A stretch of DNA of 64,000 bases from an uncultured Oscillibacter sp. (GTDB taxonomy: Bacteria > Bacillota > Clostridia > Oscillospirales > Oscillospiraceae). The stretch lies in NCBI GenBank assembly GCA_910587705.1, contig CAJUMX010000010.1, positions 1 to 64,000 on the forward strand. The letters are read 5' to 3'. Numbering within the stretch: position 1 is the stretch's first letter; each line of letters starts with the position of its first letter. A program made the position numbers and the translations under genes. This document shows, piece after piece, positions 6,955 to 15,420 of this stretch. The notes under the pieces were generated by a model. It saw nothing but the letters and a program-made list of their open reading frames with translations. It searched no databases and was not told the origin of the DNA.

Positions 6955-8022
6955 ATGCCGGACTATAAAGAGATACGGGTGAACACCGTTCCCGCCTATA
7001 CGACCGCCATCGGCCCGGGCCTCTTAAAGGACTGCGGCCAGCGGCTGCGGGAGACGGTTCCCCCCTGCCATATGGCGGTGGTCACGGATTCCACCGTGGG
7101 GCCGCTGTACCTGGAGACGGTAACGGAGAGCTTAAAAGCGGCGGGCTATGCCGTCAGTACCTTTGAATTTCCCGCCGGGGAGGAGAGCAAGAACCTCTCC
7201 ACCCTGTTGGACATCCTGGAGTTTCTGGCAAAGGAGCGCCTGACCCGCTCCGACTGCCTCGTCGCCCTGGGCGGCGGGGTGGTGGGGGACATGGCGGGCT
7301 TTGCCGCCGCCGTGTACCTCCGGGGCGTCCGGTATGTGCAGATGCCGACGACCCTGCTCTCCGCCGTGGACTCCTCCGTGGGGGGCAAGACCGCCATTGA
7401 CTTAAAGGCCGGGAAGAATCTGGCCGGGGCCTTCCTCCAGCCCGCCGCCGTGCTGTGCGATACGGACTGCCTGAAAACCCTGCCGCCGGAGGTTTTTGCC
7501 GACGGGGCGGCGGAGGCGGTGAAAACGGGGGTCCTCTGCGACGAGGGCCTGTTCGCCCTCTTTGAGGACGGCACGCTGAAAGCGGACCCGGCGGAGGTCG
7601 TCGCCCGGTGCGTGGAGTACAAGGCCGGAGTGGTGGAGCGGGACGAGAAGGAGCAGGGAGAGCGGAAGCTCTTGAACCTGGGCCACACCGTGGGCCACGC
7701 CATTGAGAAATGCAGCGGGTACACGATTCCCCACGGCCACGCCGTGGCGGCGGGACTGGCCATAATCGCCCGGGCCGCCGAGGCCCTGGAGTGGACGGAG
7801 GAGCCCATCGCCGCCCGGATCGGCGCGTGCCTTACGAAAAACGCCCTGCCCGTCTCCACGGAGTTTTCCCCGGAGGCCCTGGCGGAGGCGGCGCTTGCGG
7901 ATAAGAAGCGCTCCGGCGGAAGCATCACCCTGGTGGTTCCAAAGCGCATCGGCCTGTGCGAATTGAAAACCGTGCCCGTGACGGAGCTGCTGCCCGTCAT
8001 CCGGGCGGGATGGGAGGCGTAG
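6955..8022 (+). CDS. aroB: 3-dehydroquinate synthase
   Basis: A 355-residue NAD- and metal-dependent enzyme converting DAHP to 3-dehydroquinate, the second step. Visible are the nucleotide-binding GGGVVGDMAGFAAAVYLRG, the TTLLSAVDSSVGGKTAID motif, and the metal ligands in LNLGHTVGHAIE and PHGHAVAAGL. Full length for the family. It begins 13 bases after tyrA behind AAGGAGG and ends base-to-base with the aroA start. Confidence 0.96.
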   Translation: MPDYKEIRVNTVPAYTTAIGPGLLKDCGQRLRETVPPCHMAVVTDSTVGPLYLETVTESLKAAGYAVSTFEFPAGEESKNLSTLLDILEFLAKERLTRSDCLVALGGGVVGDMAGFAAAVYLRGVRYVQMPTTLLSAVDSSVGGKTAIDLKAGKNLAGAFLQPAAVLCDTDCLKTLPPEVFADGAAEAVKTGVLCDEGLFALFEDGTLKADPAEVVARCVEYKAGVVERDEKEQGERKLLNLGHTVGHAIEKCSGYTIPHGHAVAAGLAIIARAAEALEWTEEPIAARIGACLTKNALPVSTEFSPEALAEAALADKKRSGGSITLVVPKRIGLCELKTVPVTELLPVIRAGWEA

Positions 8023-9246
8023 ATGGACGTCAAGATCACCCCCCGCCGCCTCTCCGGCGTGGTCACGCCGCCTCCCAGCAAGTCCCTGGCCCACCGCTGG
8101 ATTCTCGCCGCCGCCCTGGCGGCGGGGACCAGCGTGGTTAAGAACGTGGCCTTCTCCGAGGATATCGAGGCCACCCTCCGCTGTATGGAGGCCCTGGGGG
8201 CCTCCTGGGAGACCAGGGAGGACAGCCTTCAAATTGCCGGAATCGGCGGCGAGCGCCGCCCCTTCGGGGACCTGCCCCAATTCGACTGCGGGGAATCCGG
8301 GTCCACCCTGCGCTTTTTGATTCCCATTGCCCTGACGGTGGACCAGGGAGGCGTGTTCACCGGCCGGGGGCGGCTGATGGAGCGGCCCCAGCAGCCCTAT
8401 TTCGACCTCTTTGGCCGGCGGGGGATTTCCTACGCCCTGGAGGACGACACCCTCACCGTCCGGGGGAGCCTGTCCCCCGGGGAATTCCGCCTCCGGGGGG
8501 ATGTGTCCAGCCAGTTTTTCACCGGCCTTTTGATGGCCCTGCCCCTGCTGGAGGGGCCCAGCGTGGTCATCAGCACCACGAAGCTGGAATCCGCCTCCTA
8601 CACCTCCATGACCATGGGCGTGCTGGCCCGGTGCGGCGTCCATGTCCGCTGGTCCCCGGCGCTGAACGGCTTTGGCGTCGAGCCGGGGATTTACAGCCCC
8701 TTTGAGGAGACTGTGGAGGCGGATTGGTCCCAGGCGGCCTTTTGGTACGCCGCCCTCTCCCTGGGAAGCAATCTGCGGCTCCGGGGCCTCAAGGGCCAGT
8801 CGGCCCAGGGGGACGCGGCGGTGGTGAGCCACTACAAAAAACTGGCCCTTACGGGAGAAGTGAAGATCAACCTCTCCGACTGCCCGGACCTCCTGCCGCC
8901 CCTGGCGGTGATGGCCGCCGTCCGCCGGGGGACCACCCATTTCACCCACGCTGCCCGCCTCCGCCTGAAGGAGAGCGACCGCCTGACAACCGTGGCCCGG
9001 ATGCTGAAAGCCCTGGGGGGCGCGGTCAGCGAGGAGGAGGATGGACTGACGGTTTACGGCGTCTCCACCCTCCCCGGCGGCGTGGTGGACGGGGCCAACG
9101 ACCACCGAATCGTCATGGCCGCCGCCATCGCCGCCACCCGGTGCCAGGGGCCCGTGGTCATCCGGGGGGCGGAGGCGGTGCGGAAGTCCTACCCCAATTT
9201 CTGGCGGGATTACGAGAACCTGGGAGGTGCGGTCCATGTCCTCTGA
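8023..9246 (+). CDS. aroA: 5-enolpyruvylshikimate-3-phosphate synthase
   Basis: A 407-residue enzyme that adds enolpyruvate to shikimate 3-phosphate. N-terminal PPPSKSLAHRWILAAALAAG holds the conserved Lys-Ser pair. CGESGSTLRFLIP is the central signature, KESDRLTTVA carries the active-site Asp/Arg region, and NDHRIVMAAAIAA lies near the C-terminus. A Ser-type CGESGSTLR loop rather than the CGNAGTAMR form marks a class II-like enzyme, as in many Gram-positives. The ATG directly follows the aroB stop, implying coupling. Confidence 0.95.
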   Translation: MDVKITPRRLSGVVTPPPSKSLAHRWILAAALAAGTSVVKNVAFSEDIEATLRCMEALGASWETREDSLQIAGIGGERRPFGDLPQFDCGESGSTLRFLIPIALTVDQGGVFTGRGRLMERPQQPYFDLFGRRGISYALEDDTLTVRGSLSPGEFRLRGDVSSQFFTGLLMALPLLEGPSVVISTTKLESASYTSMTMGVLARCGVHVRWSPALNGFGVEPGIYSPFEETVEADWSQAAFWYAALSLGSNLRLRGLKGQSAQGDAAVVSHYKKLALTGEVKINLSDCPDLLPPLAVMAAVRRGTTHFTHAARLRLKESDRLTTVARMLKALGGAVSEEEDGLTVYGVSTLPGGVVDGANDHRIVMAAAIAATRCQGPVVIRGAEAVRKSYPNFWRDYENLGGAVHVL

Positions 9247-10327
9247 ATTTGGAACCATCATCCGCGTCAGCGTCTTTGGCCAGTCCCACGGAAAGGCCAT
9301 CGGCGTGGTGGTGGACGGCCTCCCCGCCGGGGAGGAAATCGACGGGGCGGAGCTCCAGCGCTTCCTGGACCGCCGGAGGCCGGGAACGGGCCCCCTCTCC
9401 ACCGCCCGGAAGGAAACCGACGTGCCGGAGTTCCTCTCCGGCCTGGAGGGGGGAAAGACCTGCGGCGCGCCGCTGTGCGCCGTGATAAAAAACGCGGACC
9501 AGCACTCGAAGGACTACGGCGAGCTTGCCGACAAGCCCCGGCCGGGCCACGCGGATTTCACCGCCTGGGCCAAGTGGGGCGGCCACGCCGACATGCGGGG
9601 CGGGGGCCACTTCTCCGGGCGGCTGACGGCGCCCCTGTGCGTTGCCGGAGGCATCGCCAAGCAGATTCTGGCCCGCCGGGGAATCTTCGTGGGGGCCCAC
9701 CTGGCCGCCGTGGCGGGAATTTGCGACCGGCCCTTCCCCCTGTACCCCACGGCGGCGCTCTTTGAGGAAGTCGCCGCCAAGCCCTTCCCCGTCCTGGACG
9801 GGGAGGCGGGGGAGCGGATGTGCGCCGCCATTTTGGAGGCGAAAAACGATTTGGACAGCGTGGGGGGCGTCATTGAGTGCGCCGCCATCGGCCTGCCCGC
9901 TGGGCTGGGAGAGCCCATGTTCGGCGGCGTAGAGAACCGCCTGGCCGCGGCCCTTTTCGGCATCCCCGCCGTGAAGGGCGTGGAGTTTGGCGAGGGCTTC
10001 CGGGCGGCGGAGCTCCGGGGCTCGGAGAACAACGACCCCTTTACCCTGGAGGACGGCGAAATCCGGGCGGAGACCAACCATGCCGGAGGCGTCCTGGGGG
10101 GCATCACCACGGGGATGCCCCTGGTGCTCCGGGCGGCGGTGAAGCCCACGCCGTCCATTGGGAAAGCCCAAAGGACCGTCCGCCTCTCCCGAATGGAGGA
10201 GGCGGAGCTGACCATTCACGGGCGGCACGACCCCTGCGTTGCCCACCGGGCGGTGCCGGTGGTGGAGGCGGTGACGGCCGCCGTACTTTTGGATATGCTG
10301 TTGGAGGGAAATCATGGAACTTTCTGA
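9236..10327 (+). CDS. aroC: Chorismate synthase
   Basis: A 363-residue FMN-dependent enzyme making chorismate from EPSP. The ATG at 9236 is chosen because GGGAGG lies eight bases upstream; the in-frame GTG at 9227 falls on that site. Signatures are FGQSHGKAIGVVVDGLPAG at the start, RPGHADFTAWAKWG, GGGHFSGRLTAP, and RHDPCVAHRAVPVVEA near the end. It overlaps the aroA 3' end by 11 bases and the pheA start by 14, so all three are translated together. Confidence 0.96.
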   Translation: MSSEFGTIIRVSVFGQSHGKAIGVVVDGLPAGEEIDGAELQRFLDRRRPGTGPLSTARKETDVPEFLSGLEGGKTCGAPLCAVIKNADQHSKDYGELADKPRPGHADFTAWAKWGGHADMRGGGHFSGRLTAPLCVAGGIAKQILARRGIFVGAHLAAVAGICDRPFPLYPTAALFEEVAAKPFPVLDGEAGERMCAAILEAKNDLDSVGGVIECAAIGLPAGLGEPMFGGVENRLAAALFGIPAVKGVEFGEGFRAAELRGSENNDPFTLEDGEIRAETNHAGGVLGGITTGMPLVLRAAVKPTPSIGKAQRTVRLSRMEEAELTIHGRHDPCVAHRAVPVVEAVTAAVLLDMLLEGNHGTF

Positions 10328-11450
10328 TATCCGCGCCAAGATTGACGCCGTAGACGAGCAATTGCTGAAGCTCTTTCTGGAGCGCATGGACCTGGCGGAG
10401 GAAGTCGCCGCCTATAAAAACGAGCATCGCCTCCCCATTTTGAACAAGGAGCGGGAACGGGCGGTGCTGGCCAGGGTGACGGAGAACGCCGGAAGCCGGG
10501 AGCGCTATGCCTATCACCTCTTCTCCACCCTCTTCGAGCTGGCCCGGTCCCGCCAGGCGGAGCTGATCGACGCGCCCACCAAGGTGGGGGCCCAGGTCCG
10601 GGCGTGCCTTGAAAACCGGGACCAGCTCTTCCCCCAGACGGGCTTGGTTGCCTGTCAGGGCATTGAGGGGGGCAATTCCCAGGCGGCCTGTGACAAGATG
10701 TTTCCCCGGGGCAGCATTATGTATGTCAAGACCTTCGACGCGGTGGTCTCCGCCGTGGAGGCGGGCTTCTGCAAGTTCGGCGTGCTGCCCATTGAAAACA
10801 GCTCCAACGGTTCCGTTCGGGCAGTGTACCAGCTTTTGCAGGAGCATAGCCTCACCATCGTCCGCTCCACCCGCCTTTGCATCCGCCACGAGCTCTTGGC
10901 CCTCCCCGGGGTGAAGCAGGAGGAGATTACGGAAATCTACTCCCATCCCCAGGCCATCGGCCAGTGCAGCCGCTTCTTAGACGGCCTCAAGGGGGTCAAG
11001 GTCATTCCCTGCGACAACACCGCCGTGGCGGCGAAGCTGGTGGCGGAGTCTGGAAATAAGCGCGCCGCCGCCATCTCCTCTCACCCCTGCGCGGCGCTGT
11101 ACGGCCTGGAGTGTATCAACGGCCAAATTCAAAACAGCGACAACAACTACACCCGCTTCATCTGCGTGGCCAAGGACCCGGCCATCTACGCCGGAGCCAG
11201 CCGGGTGAGCCTCATCATCGCCTTTGAGAACAAGCCCGGGGCCCTGTACGAGATGCTCTCCAAGCTGGCGGCTTTGGACATCAACATGACCAAGCTGGAA
11301 TCCTGCCCCGTCTCCGGCAGCGACTTTGAGTTTATCTTCTTCATCGAGCTGGAAGCGGACCTCCGGGACCCCAGCGTCCGGGCCTGCCTGGAGGAGATGG
11401 AGCGCAGCTGCGCCCAGTTCCACTTCCTGGGGAACTACGCGGAAGTGTGA
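10314..11450 (+). CDS. pheA: Bifunctional chorismate mutase / prephenate dehydratase (P-protein)
   Basis: 378 residues in three parts. Residues 1-85 (ELSDIRAKIDAVDEQLLKLF) are an AroQ-type chorismate mutase. The middle, from about 100 to 285, is prephenate dehydratase, with FGVLPIENSSNGSVRAVY and the Ser/Thr-rich active-site segments. The C-terminal ACT domain includes the ENKPGALYEMLSKLA motif and LESCP, the usual Phe sensor. It takes chorismate to phenylpyruvate. The start overlaps aroC. Direct Phe inhibition through the ACT domain is expected from the family, alongside the leader attenuator. Confidence 0.95.
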   Translation: MELSDIRAKIDAVDEQLLKLFLERMDLAEEVAAYKNEHRLPILNKERERAVLARVTENAGSRERYAYHLFSTLFELARSRQAELIDAPTKVGAQVRACLENRDQLFPQTGLVACQGIEGGNSQAACDKMFPRGSIMYVKTFDAVVSAVEAGFCKFGVLPIENSSNGSVRAVYQLLQEHSLTIVRSTRLCIRHELLALPGVKQEEITEIYSHPQAIGQCSRFLDGLKGVKVIPCDNTAVAAKLVAESGNKRAAAISSHPCAALYGLECINGQIQNSDNNYTRFICVAKDPAIYAGASRVSLIIAFENKPGALYEMLSKLAALDINMTKLESCPVSGSDFEFIFFIELEADLRDPSVRACLEEMERSCAQFHFLGNYAEV

Positions 11451-11454
11451 GGCC

Positions 11455-12687
11455 ATGGCGGAGAAATGCTACGGCCTTCTGGGCCGCCGCCTAGGCCACA
11501 GCTGGTCCGTTCCCATCCACCAGGCCCTGGGCTGTGAGGGCTACCGCCTCTTTGAGCTGGAGCCGGAGGCCCTGGGGGACTTCCTCCGGCGGGAGGATGT
11601 CGGGGGGCTGAACGTCACGATTCCCTATAAGCGGGACGTGATGAAGTACTGCGATGCGCTGGACATAGCGGCGGAGGCCATTGGAAGCGTCAACACCCTG
11701 GTCCGCCGGGAGGGGAAGCTCTGGGGCTATAACACGGACATCGACGGCTTTTTGTACATGCTCCGCCGGGCGGACATATCCCTGGCAGGGAAAAAGGTGG
11801 TCATTTTAGGCAGCGGCGGGGCCTCCCTCACCGCCCAGGCGGCGGCGCGGATGGAAGGGGCCCGGGAGGTCGTGGTGGTCTCCCGCTCCGGGCCGGACAA
11901 CTACGAAACCTTGCCGGAGCGCCACGGGGACGCGGAGGTCCTGATCAACACCACCCCCGTGGGCATGTGGCCCCATATGGACGAGACCCCCCTGGACCTG
12001 CGCCGCCTCCCCGGCCTGACGGACGTGGCGGACGTGATTTACAATCCAGGGCGGACGGACCTCCTCTTACAGGCGGAGGCGCTGGGCCTCCGCCATGCCG
12101 GGGGCCTTCCTATGCTGGTCCACCAGGCCAAGCGGGCGGAGGAGCTGTTTTTTGACAAATCCATCCCCGATGGGGAGACGGAAGCCATCACCGCCCGGCT
12201 TTGGCGGGAGAGGATGAACCTGGTGCTGGTGGGGATGCCCGGCAGCGGCAAGACCACGGTGGGTAAGCTCCTGGCGGAGCGGTCCGGGAAATCCTTCGTG
12301 GACCTGGACGAGGAAATCGCCCGCCGGGCGGGCAAGTCCATCCCGGAGATATTTGCCTCCCAGGGGGAGGGCCCCTTCCGGCAGCTGGAGCAGGAGGTTT
12401 TAACGGAAGCCTGCGCCAAAAGCGGGCAGATCATCGCCACCGGCGGCGGAGCCGTCCTCCGGGAGGAGAACCGGACCGCCATGCGCCGCACGGGCCGGGT
12501 GTACCGCCTCCGGCGGAGGCTGGAGGACCTGCCCACCGAGGGCCGCCCCCTCTCCCAGGCCGGGAGGCTGGAGGAGATGGAGCGCCTCCGAGACCCGCTG
12601 TACCGGGCGGCGGCGGACCGGGAGATTTGGAACGTCAACAGCCCGGCGGAAATTGCCGGAGAAATTTGGAGGGATTTTTATGAGTGA
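11455..12687 (+). CDS. aroE-aroK: Shikimate dehydrogenase fused to shikimate kinase
   Basis: A 410-residue fusion. Residues 1-250 are shikimate dehydrogenase: LGRRLGHSWSVPIH near the start, GLNVTIPYKRDVM with the catalytic Lys, the NADP loop GSGGASLTAQA, and INTTPVGMWP. Residues 255-410 are shikimate kinase: Walker A GMPGSGKTTVGK, the DLDEEI motif, GGGAVLR and the LID-like RPLSQ. The ATG at 11455 follows the pheA stop by four bases. There is no stop, frameshift or internal ribosome site between the halves, so consecutive steps sit on one chain. The two domains keep their active-site residues. Confidence 0.93.
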   Translation: MAEKCYGLLGRRLGHSWSVPIHQALGCEGYRLFELEPEALGDFLRREDVGGLNVTIPYKRDVMKYCDALDIAAEAIGSVNTLVRREGKLWGYNTDIDGFLYMLRRADISLAGKKVVILGSGGASLTAQAAARMEGAREVVVVSRSGPDNYETLPERHGDAEVLINTTPVGMWPHMDETPLDLRRLPGLTDVADVIYNPGRTDLLLQAEALGLRHAGGLPMLVHQAKRAEELFFDKSIPDGETEAITARLWRERMNLVLVGMPGSGKTTVGKLLAERSGKSFVDLDEEIARRAGKSIPEIFASQGEGPFRQLEQEVLTEACAKSGQIIATGGGAVLREENRTAMRRTGRVYRLRRRLEDLPTEGRPLSQAGRLEEMERLRDPLYRAAADREIWNVNSPAEIAGEIWRDFYE

Positions 12688-13123
12688 GAAAAAGAAGCGC
12701 ATCCTGGTGATCAACGGCCCCAACATGAACCTGCTTGGCATCCGCCAGCCGGAAATTTACGGCAACACGGACTACGTGGACCTGGAGAACCTGATTACCG
12801 CCGAGGCGGAACGCCTGGGGGTGACGGTCTCCTTCTTCCAGTCCAACCACGAGGGGGATTTGGTGGACGCCATCCAGCAGGCCTACTTCGACAAGGTGGA
12901 CGGCATCCTGATTAACCCCGGAGCCTACACCCATACCAGCATCGCCCTGCTGGACGCGGTGAAGTCCGTGGGCATTCCCACGGTGGAGGTCCACATCTCC
13001 GACCCGGAGAAGCGGGAGGAATTCCGCCACGTGTCCTATATCCGGGACGCCTGTGTGGGCAGCATCCGGGGCCGGGGCGTCCAGGGCTACCTGGCGGGCC
13101 TGAAGCTCTTAGCGGAGCAGTGA
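12680..13123 (+). CDS. aroQ: 3-dehydroquinate dehydratase, type II
   Basis: A 147-residue dodecamer-forming dehydratase for the third step. INGPNMNLLGIRQPEIYG contains the conserved Asn and catalytic Tyr, FQSNHEGDLVD the Glu/Gly loop, NPGAYTHTSIA the central motif, and VEVHISDP the catalytic His. ATG 12680 overlaps the aroK stop and sits eight bases after GGAGG. It closes the operon and is followed at once by a strong terminator. Confidence 0.95.
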   Translation: MSEKKKRILVINGPNMNLLGIRQPEIYGNTDYVDLENLITAEAERLGVTVSFFQSNHEGDLVDAIQQAYFDKVDGILINPGAYTHTSIALLDAVKSVGIPTVEVHISDPEKREEFRHVSYIRDACVGSIRGRGVQGYLAGLKLLAEQ

Positions 13124-13129
13124 GAAAAA

Positions 13130-13160
13130 AGCTCAGCCGTTTTCACGGCTGAGCTTTTTT
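13130..13160 (+). terminator. Terminator of the aromatic operon
   Basis: AGCTCAGCCGT (13130-13140) pairs with ACGGCTGAGCT (13145-13155), loop TTTC, flanked by A6 and T6, so it works in both directions and also serves the minus-strand gene on its right. Confidence 0.9.
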
Positions 13161-13168
13161 ATGGACGC

Positions 13169-13510
13169 TTAGGCCTTGCAGCCGCAGGGGGAGCAGGGCC
13201 CGCAGGACCCGCCCTCGGCGCAGGAGATGGTGGGGTCGCAGGTAGACATGCTCACGTCATAGCGCACCGGGATGGTGACGCAGATCCGCTGGGTGACGGT
13301 GATGGTGCTGGAGGTGCCGCAGGGGTCGGTGACGCAGTTCACCACCGGCACGCCCTGGCAGGCAACCGTCACGGTGCCCAGGGAGGCGGTGGGGACCAAG
13401 GTCACCGGGGCGGTGACGTCCACGCATTGGGTCACGATTTTATTGCAGCCGCTGTCCTCTCCCGGGCAGGGGAGAATGGCCGCGTGCTCATAGGCCTCGT
13501 TGATACGCAA
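13169..13510 (-). CDS. Cysteine-rich hypothetical protein
   Basis: A 113-residue protein I do not recognise. The TTG start at 13508-13510 is the only usable one; GAGGG lies seven bases before it. Around a dozen Cys are spread along the chain, ending in a dense tail CGPCSPCGCKA. The middle is Thr/Val-rich (TAPVTLVPTASLGTVTVACQ) and beta-prone. There is no signal peptide. Such compact Cys-rich, Thr-rich proteins in spore formers are often spore coat or exosporium components cross-linked by disulfides; that is inference only. It converges on the aroQ terminator and is transcribed alone. Confidence 0.6.
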   Translation of the reverse strand: MRINEAYEHAAILPCPGEDSGCNKIVTQCVDVTAPVTLVPTASLGTVTVACQGVPVVNCVTDPCGTSSTITVTQRICVTIPVRYDVSMSTCDPTISCAEGGSCGPCSPCGCKA

Positions 13511-13618
13511 AGGAATCCCTCGTTTCCTGGAAATTGGTCCCGGCTTTCCGGGGACCTAGCCCATTCTATGCGGCGGGGCCGTCCCATGTCCCTGCCCTGC
13601 GAATTTCAAAAAACCCGC

Positions 13619-13647
13619 TTCCGTTCCGGGGCGAACCGTGCTATACT
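13619..13647 (+). promoter_or_regulatory. Probable promoter of the MATE exporter
   Basis: TATACT at 13642-13647 with a weak TTCCGT 17 bases upstream, about 40 bases before the start codon. Confidence 0.5.
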
Positions 13648-13687
13648 ATCAGAATATGACGAAACGACGAGAAAGGCGGGCCCCCTC

Positions 13688-15058
13688 ATGGATGACCACT
13701 TGGACGAAAAGCAGGAACAAAAATTCCACCAGATGACCGAGACCCCGGTCAACCGCCTGATCTGCCGGTTGGCCCTGCCCTGCATCATCAGCATGCTGGT
13801 TACCTCCTTCTACAACATGGCGGATACCTTCTTCGTGGGCATGCTGAAAAGCAACAGCGCCACCGGGGCGGTGGGGGTGGTGTTCTCCCTCATGGCCATC
13901 ATTCAGGCGGTGGGCTTCTTCTTCGGCCACGGCAGCGGCAACTTCATCTCCCGGGAGCTGGGAAAGCAGAACTACGAGGAGGCCAGCAACATGGCCGCCA
14001 CCGGCTTTTTCGCCGCCATGGCGGCGGGGCTGCTGATCTGCCTTTTGGGTCAGCTCTTCCTGGAGCCCCTGGCCATGCTCCTGGGCTCCACCGCCACCAT
14101 CCTGCCCTATACAAAGGCCTATCTCCGGGTCATCCTCTTCGGGGCCCCCTGGATGACCTCCTCCCTAGTGCTGAACAACCAGTTGCGCTACCAGGGCTCG
14201 GCGGCCTATGCCATGGTGGGCATCGCCAGCGGCGCGGTTTTGAACATCGGCCTGGACCCTCTGCTGATCTTCACCTTCGGTCTGGGGGTGGCCGGGGCGG
14301 CCTGGGCCACCATCATCAGCCAGTTTGTCAGCTTCTGCCTCCTCCTGGCGGGCTGCGCCAAGGGGGGCAATCTCCATATCCACATCTCCCGGGTCCAGCT
14401 GAAGCTCCCCTATTATGTTCAGATTGTCCGGGGGGGCCTCCCCTCTTTGGCGAGGCAGGGCCTTGCCAGCGTGGCCACCATCTGCCTGAACCGGGCCGCC
14501 GGGCCCTATGGCGACGCGGCCATCGCCGCCATGGGGGTGGTCCAGCGCATTATGATGTTCGGCGGGTCCGCCATGATCGGCTTCGGCCAGGGCTTCCAGC
14601 CCGTCTGCGGCTTCAACTACGGCGCGAAGCTCTACCACCGGGTGAAGCAGGGCTTCTGGTTCTGCGTAAAGACCTCCTTCGGCTTCCTTTTGGCGGTCAG
14701 CGCCCTGGGCTTTGCCTTTGCGCCCCAGCTCATCGCCCTCTTCCGGGACGATTCGGAGGTCATTGAAATCGGCGCCATGGCCCTGCGCTTCCAGTGCGTC
14801 ACGCTGTGCCTTTCCAGCTGGATTGTCATGAGCAACATGATGCTCCAAACCATCGGCAAGACCGCCGGGGCCACCTTCGTGGCCATGTCCCGCCAGGGCA
14901 TCTTCTTCATCCCCCTGGTGTACATCCTGTCCCGCTCCCTGGGCTTGCTGGGGGTGGAGATGACCCAATCGGCGGCGGATATCCTAACCCTCCTCTGCGC
15001 AATCCCCATCCAGCTCCGTGCCCTCCGGGAAATGGACGCGCTAGAGAACGCCCAATAG
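13688..15058 (+). CDS. MATE family efflux transporter
   Basis: A 456-residue membrane protein of the multidrug and toxin extrusion family, with about twelve hydrophobic segments. PCIISMLVTSFYNMADTFFVG in the first segment is the family hallmark, and GFGQGFQPVCGFNYGAK in the second half is the matching repeat. Members export cationic compounds using Na+ or H+. ATG 13688 follows a weak AAAGG site. The gene stands alone, followed by heptad repeats. Substrate unknown. Confidence 0.9.
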   Translation: MDDHLDEKQEQKFHQMTETPVNRLICRLALPCIISMLVTSFYNMADTFFVGMLKSNSATGAVGVVFSLMAIIQAVGFFFGHGSGNFISRELGKQNYEEASNMAATGFFAAMAAGLLICLLGQLFLEPLAMLLGSTATILPYTKAYLRVILFGAPWMTSSLVLNNQLRYQGSAAYAMVGIASGAVLNIGLDPLLIFTFGLGVAGAAWATIISQFVSFCLLLAGCAKGGNLHIHISRVQLKLPYYVQIVRGGLPSLARQGLASVATICLNRAAGPYGDAAIAAMGVVQRIMMFGGSAMIGFGQGFQPVCGFNYGAKLYHRVKQGFWFCVKTSFGFLLAVSALGFAFAPQLIALFRDDSEVIEIGAMALRFQCVTLCLSSWIVMSNMMLQTIGKTAGATFVAMSRQGIFFIPLVYILSRSLGLLGVEMTQSAADILTLLCAIPIQLRALREMDALENAQ

Positions 15059-15076
15059 CCCTCTCAAATCGCCCTC

Positions 15077-15152
15077 CCCCGTCTCTCATCCCTCGTCCTA
15101 CGTCCCTCGTCTCTCGTCCTTCGTCTCCCGTCCCTCGTCCTTCGTCCCCCGT
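15077..15152. repeat. Degenerate tandem heptad repeat
   Basis: About ten 7-base units of the form CGTCYYT (CGTCTCT, CGTCCTA, CGTCCCT and so on) are the reverse complement of the GACGARR array at 1-55. The array lies between the MATE gene and the tRNA-Leu terminator and is not translated. Confidence 0.8.
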
Positions 15153-15194
15153 AAAAAAATCACCCGCGAACCCAACAAAGCGGTTCGCGGGTGA
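15153..15194 (-). terminator. Terminator of tRNA-Leu
   Basis: TCACCCGCGAACC (15160-15172) pairs with GGTTCGCGGGTGA (15182-15194). On the minus strand it is followed by seven T. Confidence 0.85.
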
Positions 15195-15200
15195 AGGCGA

Positions 15201-15270
15201 AGGAATTCCCCGTCCGGCGGAGCTTCCCGCCCCTTTCGGGGCGGGAAGCGCAGCGGTAAGGGGAATTCCT
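15201..15270. repeat. Nested palindrome downstream of tRNA-Leu
   Basis: The outer arms AGGAATTCCCC (15201-15211) and GGGGAATTCCT (15260-15270) enclose inner arms TTCCCGCCCC (15224-15233) and GGGGCGGGAA (15238-15247). It would lie in the precursor 3' of the tRNA; its role is unknown. Confidence 0.7.
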
Positions 15271-15274
15271 GAGC

Positions 15275-15358
15275 TGGTGCGCCTGAAGGGACTCGAACCC
15301 ACACGCTGAAAGCACGAGAACCTAAATCTCGCATGTCTACCAATTCCATCACAGGCGC
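15275..15358 (-). tRNA. tRNA-Leu, anticodon UAG
   Basis: Acceptor arms GCGCCTG and CAGGCGC pair, with encoded CCA at 15275-15277. The anticodon stem is CGAGA/TCTCG around the loop TTTAGGT, giving UAG (reads CUN, chiefly CUA). A long variable arm and GGTTCGAGTCC T-loop fit a type II tRNA. It is transcribed leftwards into the terminator at 15153-15194. Confidence 0.95.
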
Positions 15359-15420
15359 GTATCAAAATCGAACTTGATTATACCACACTCCCCCGCTCCC
15401 GTCCAGCCCCTTTTTTGCTC

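Noticed and set aside
9227..9235. GTG start for aroC giving MRSMSSEF
   Set aside because: The GTG overlaps the GGGAGG ribosome site that serves ATG 9236.
7402..9402. 666-residue minus-strand frame over aroB and aroA
   Set aside because: Antisense of two conserved enzymes; no start signal and Gly/Pro/His-rich low-complexity sequence.
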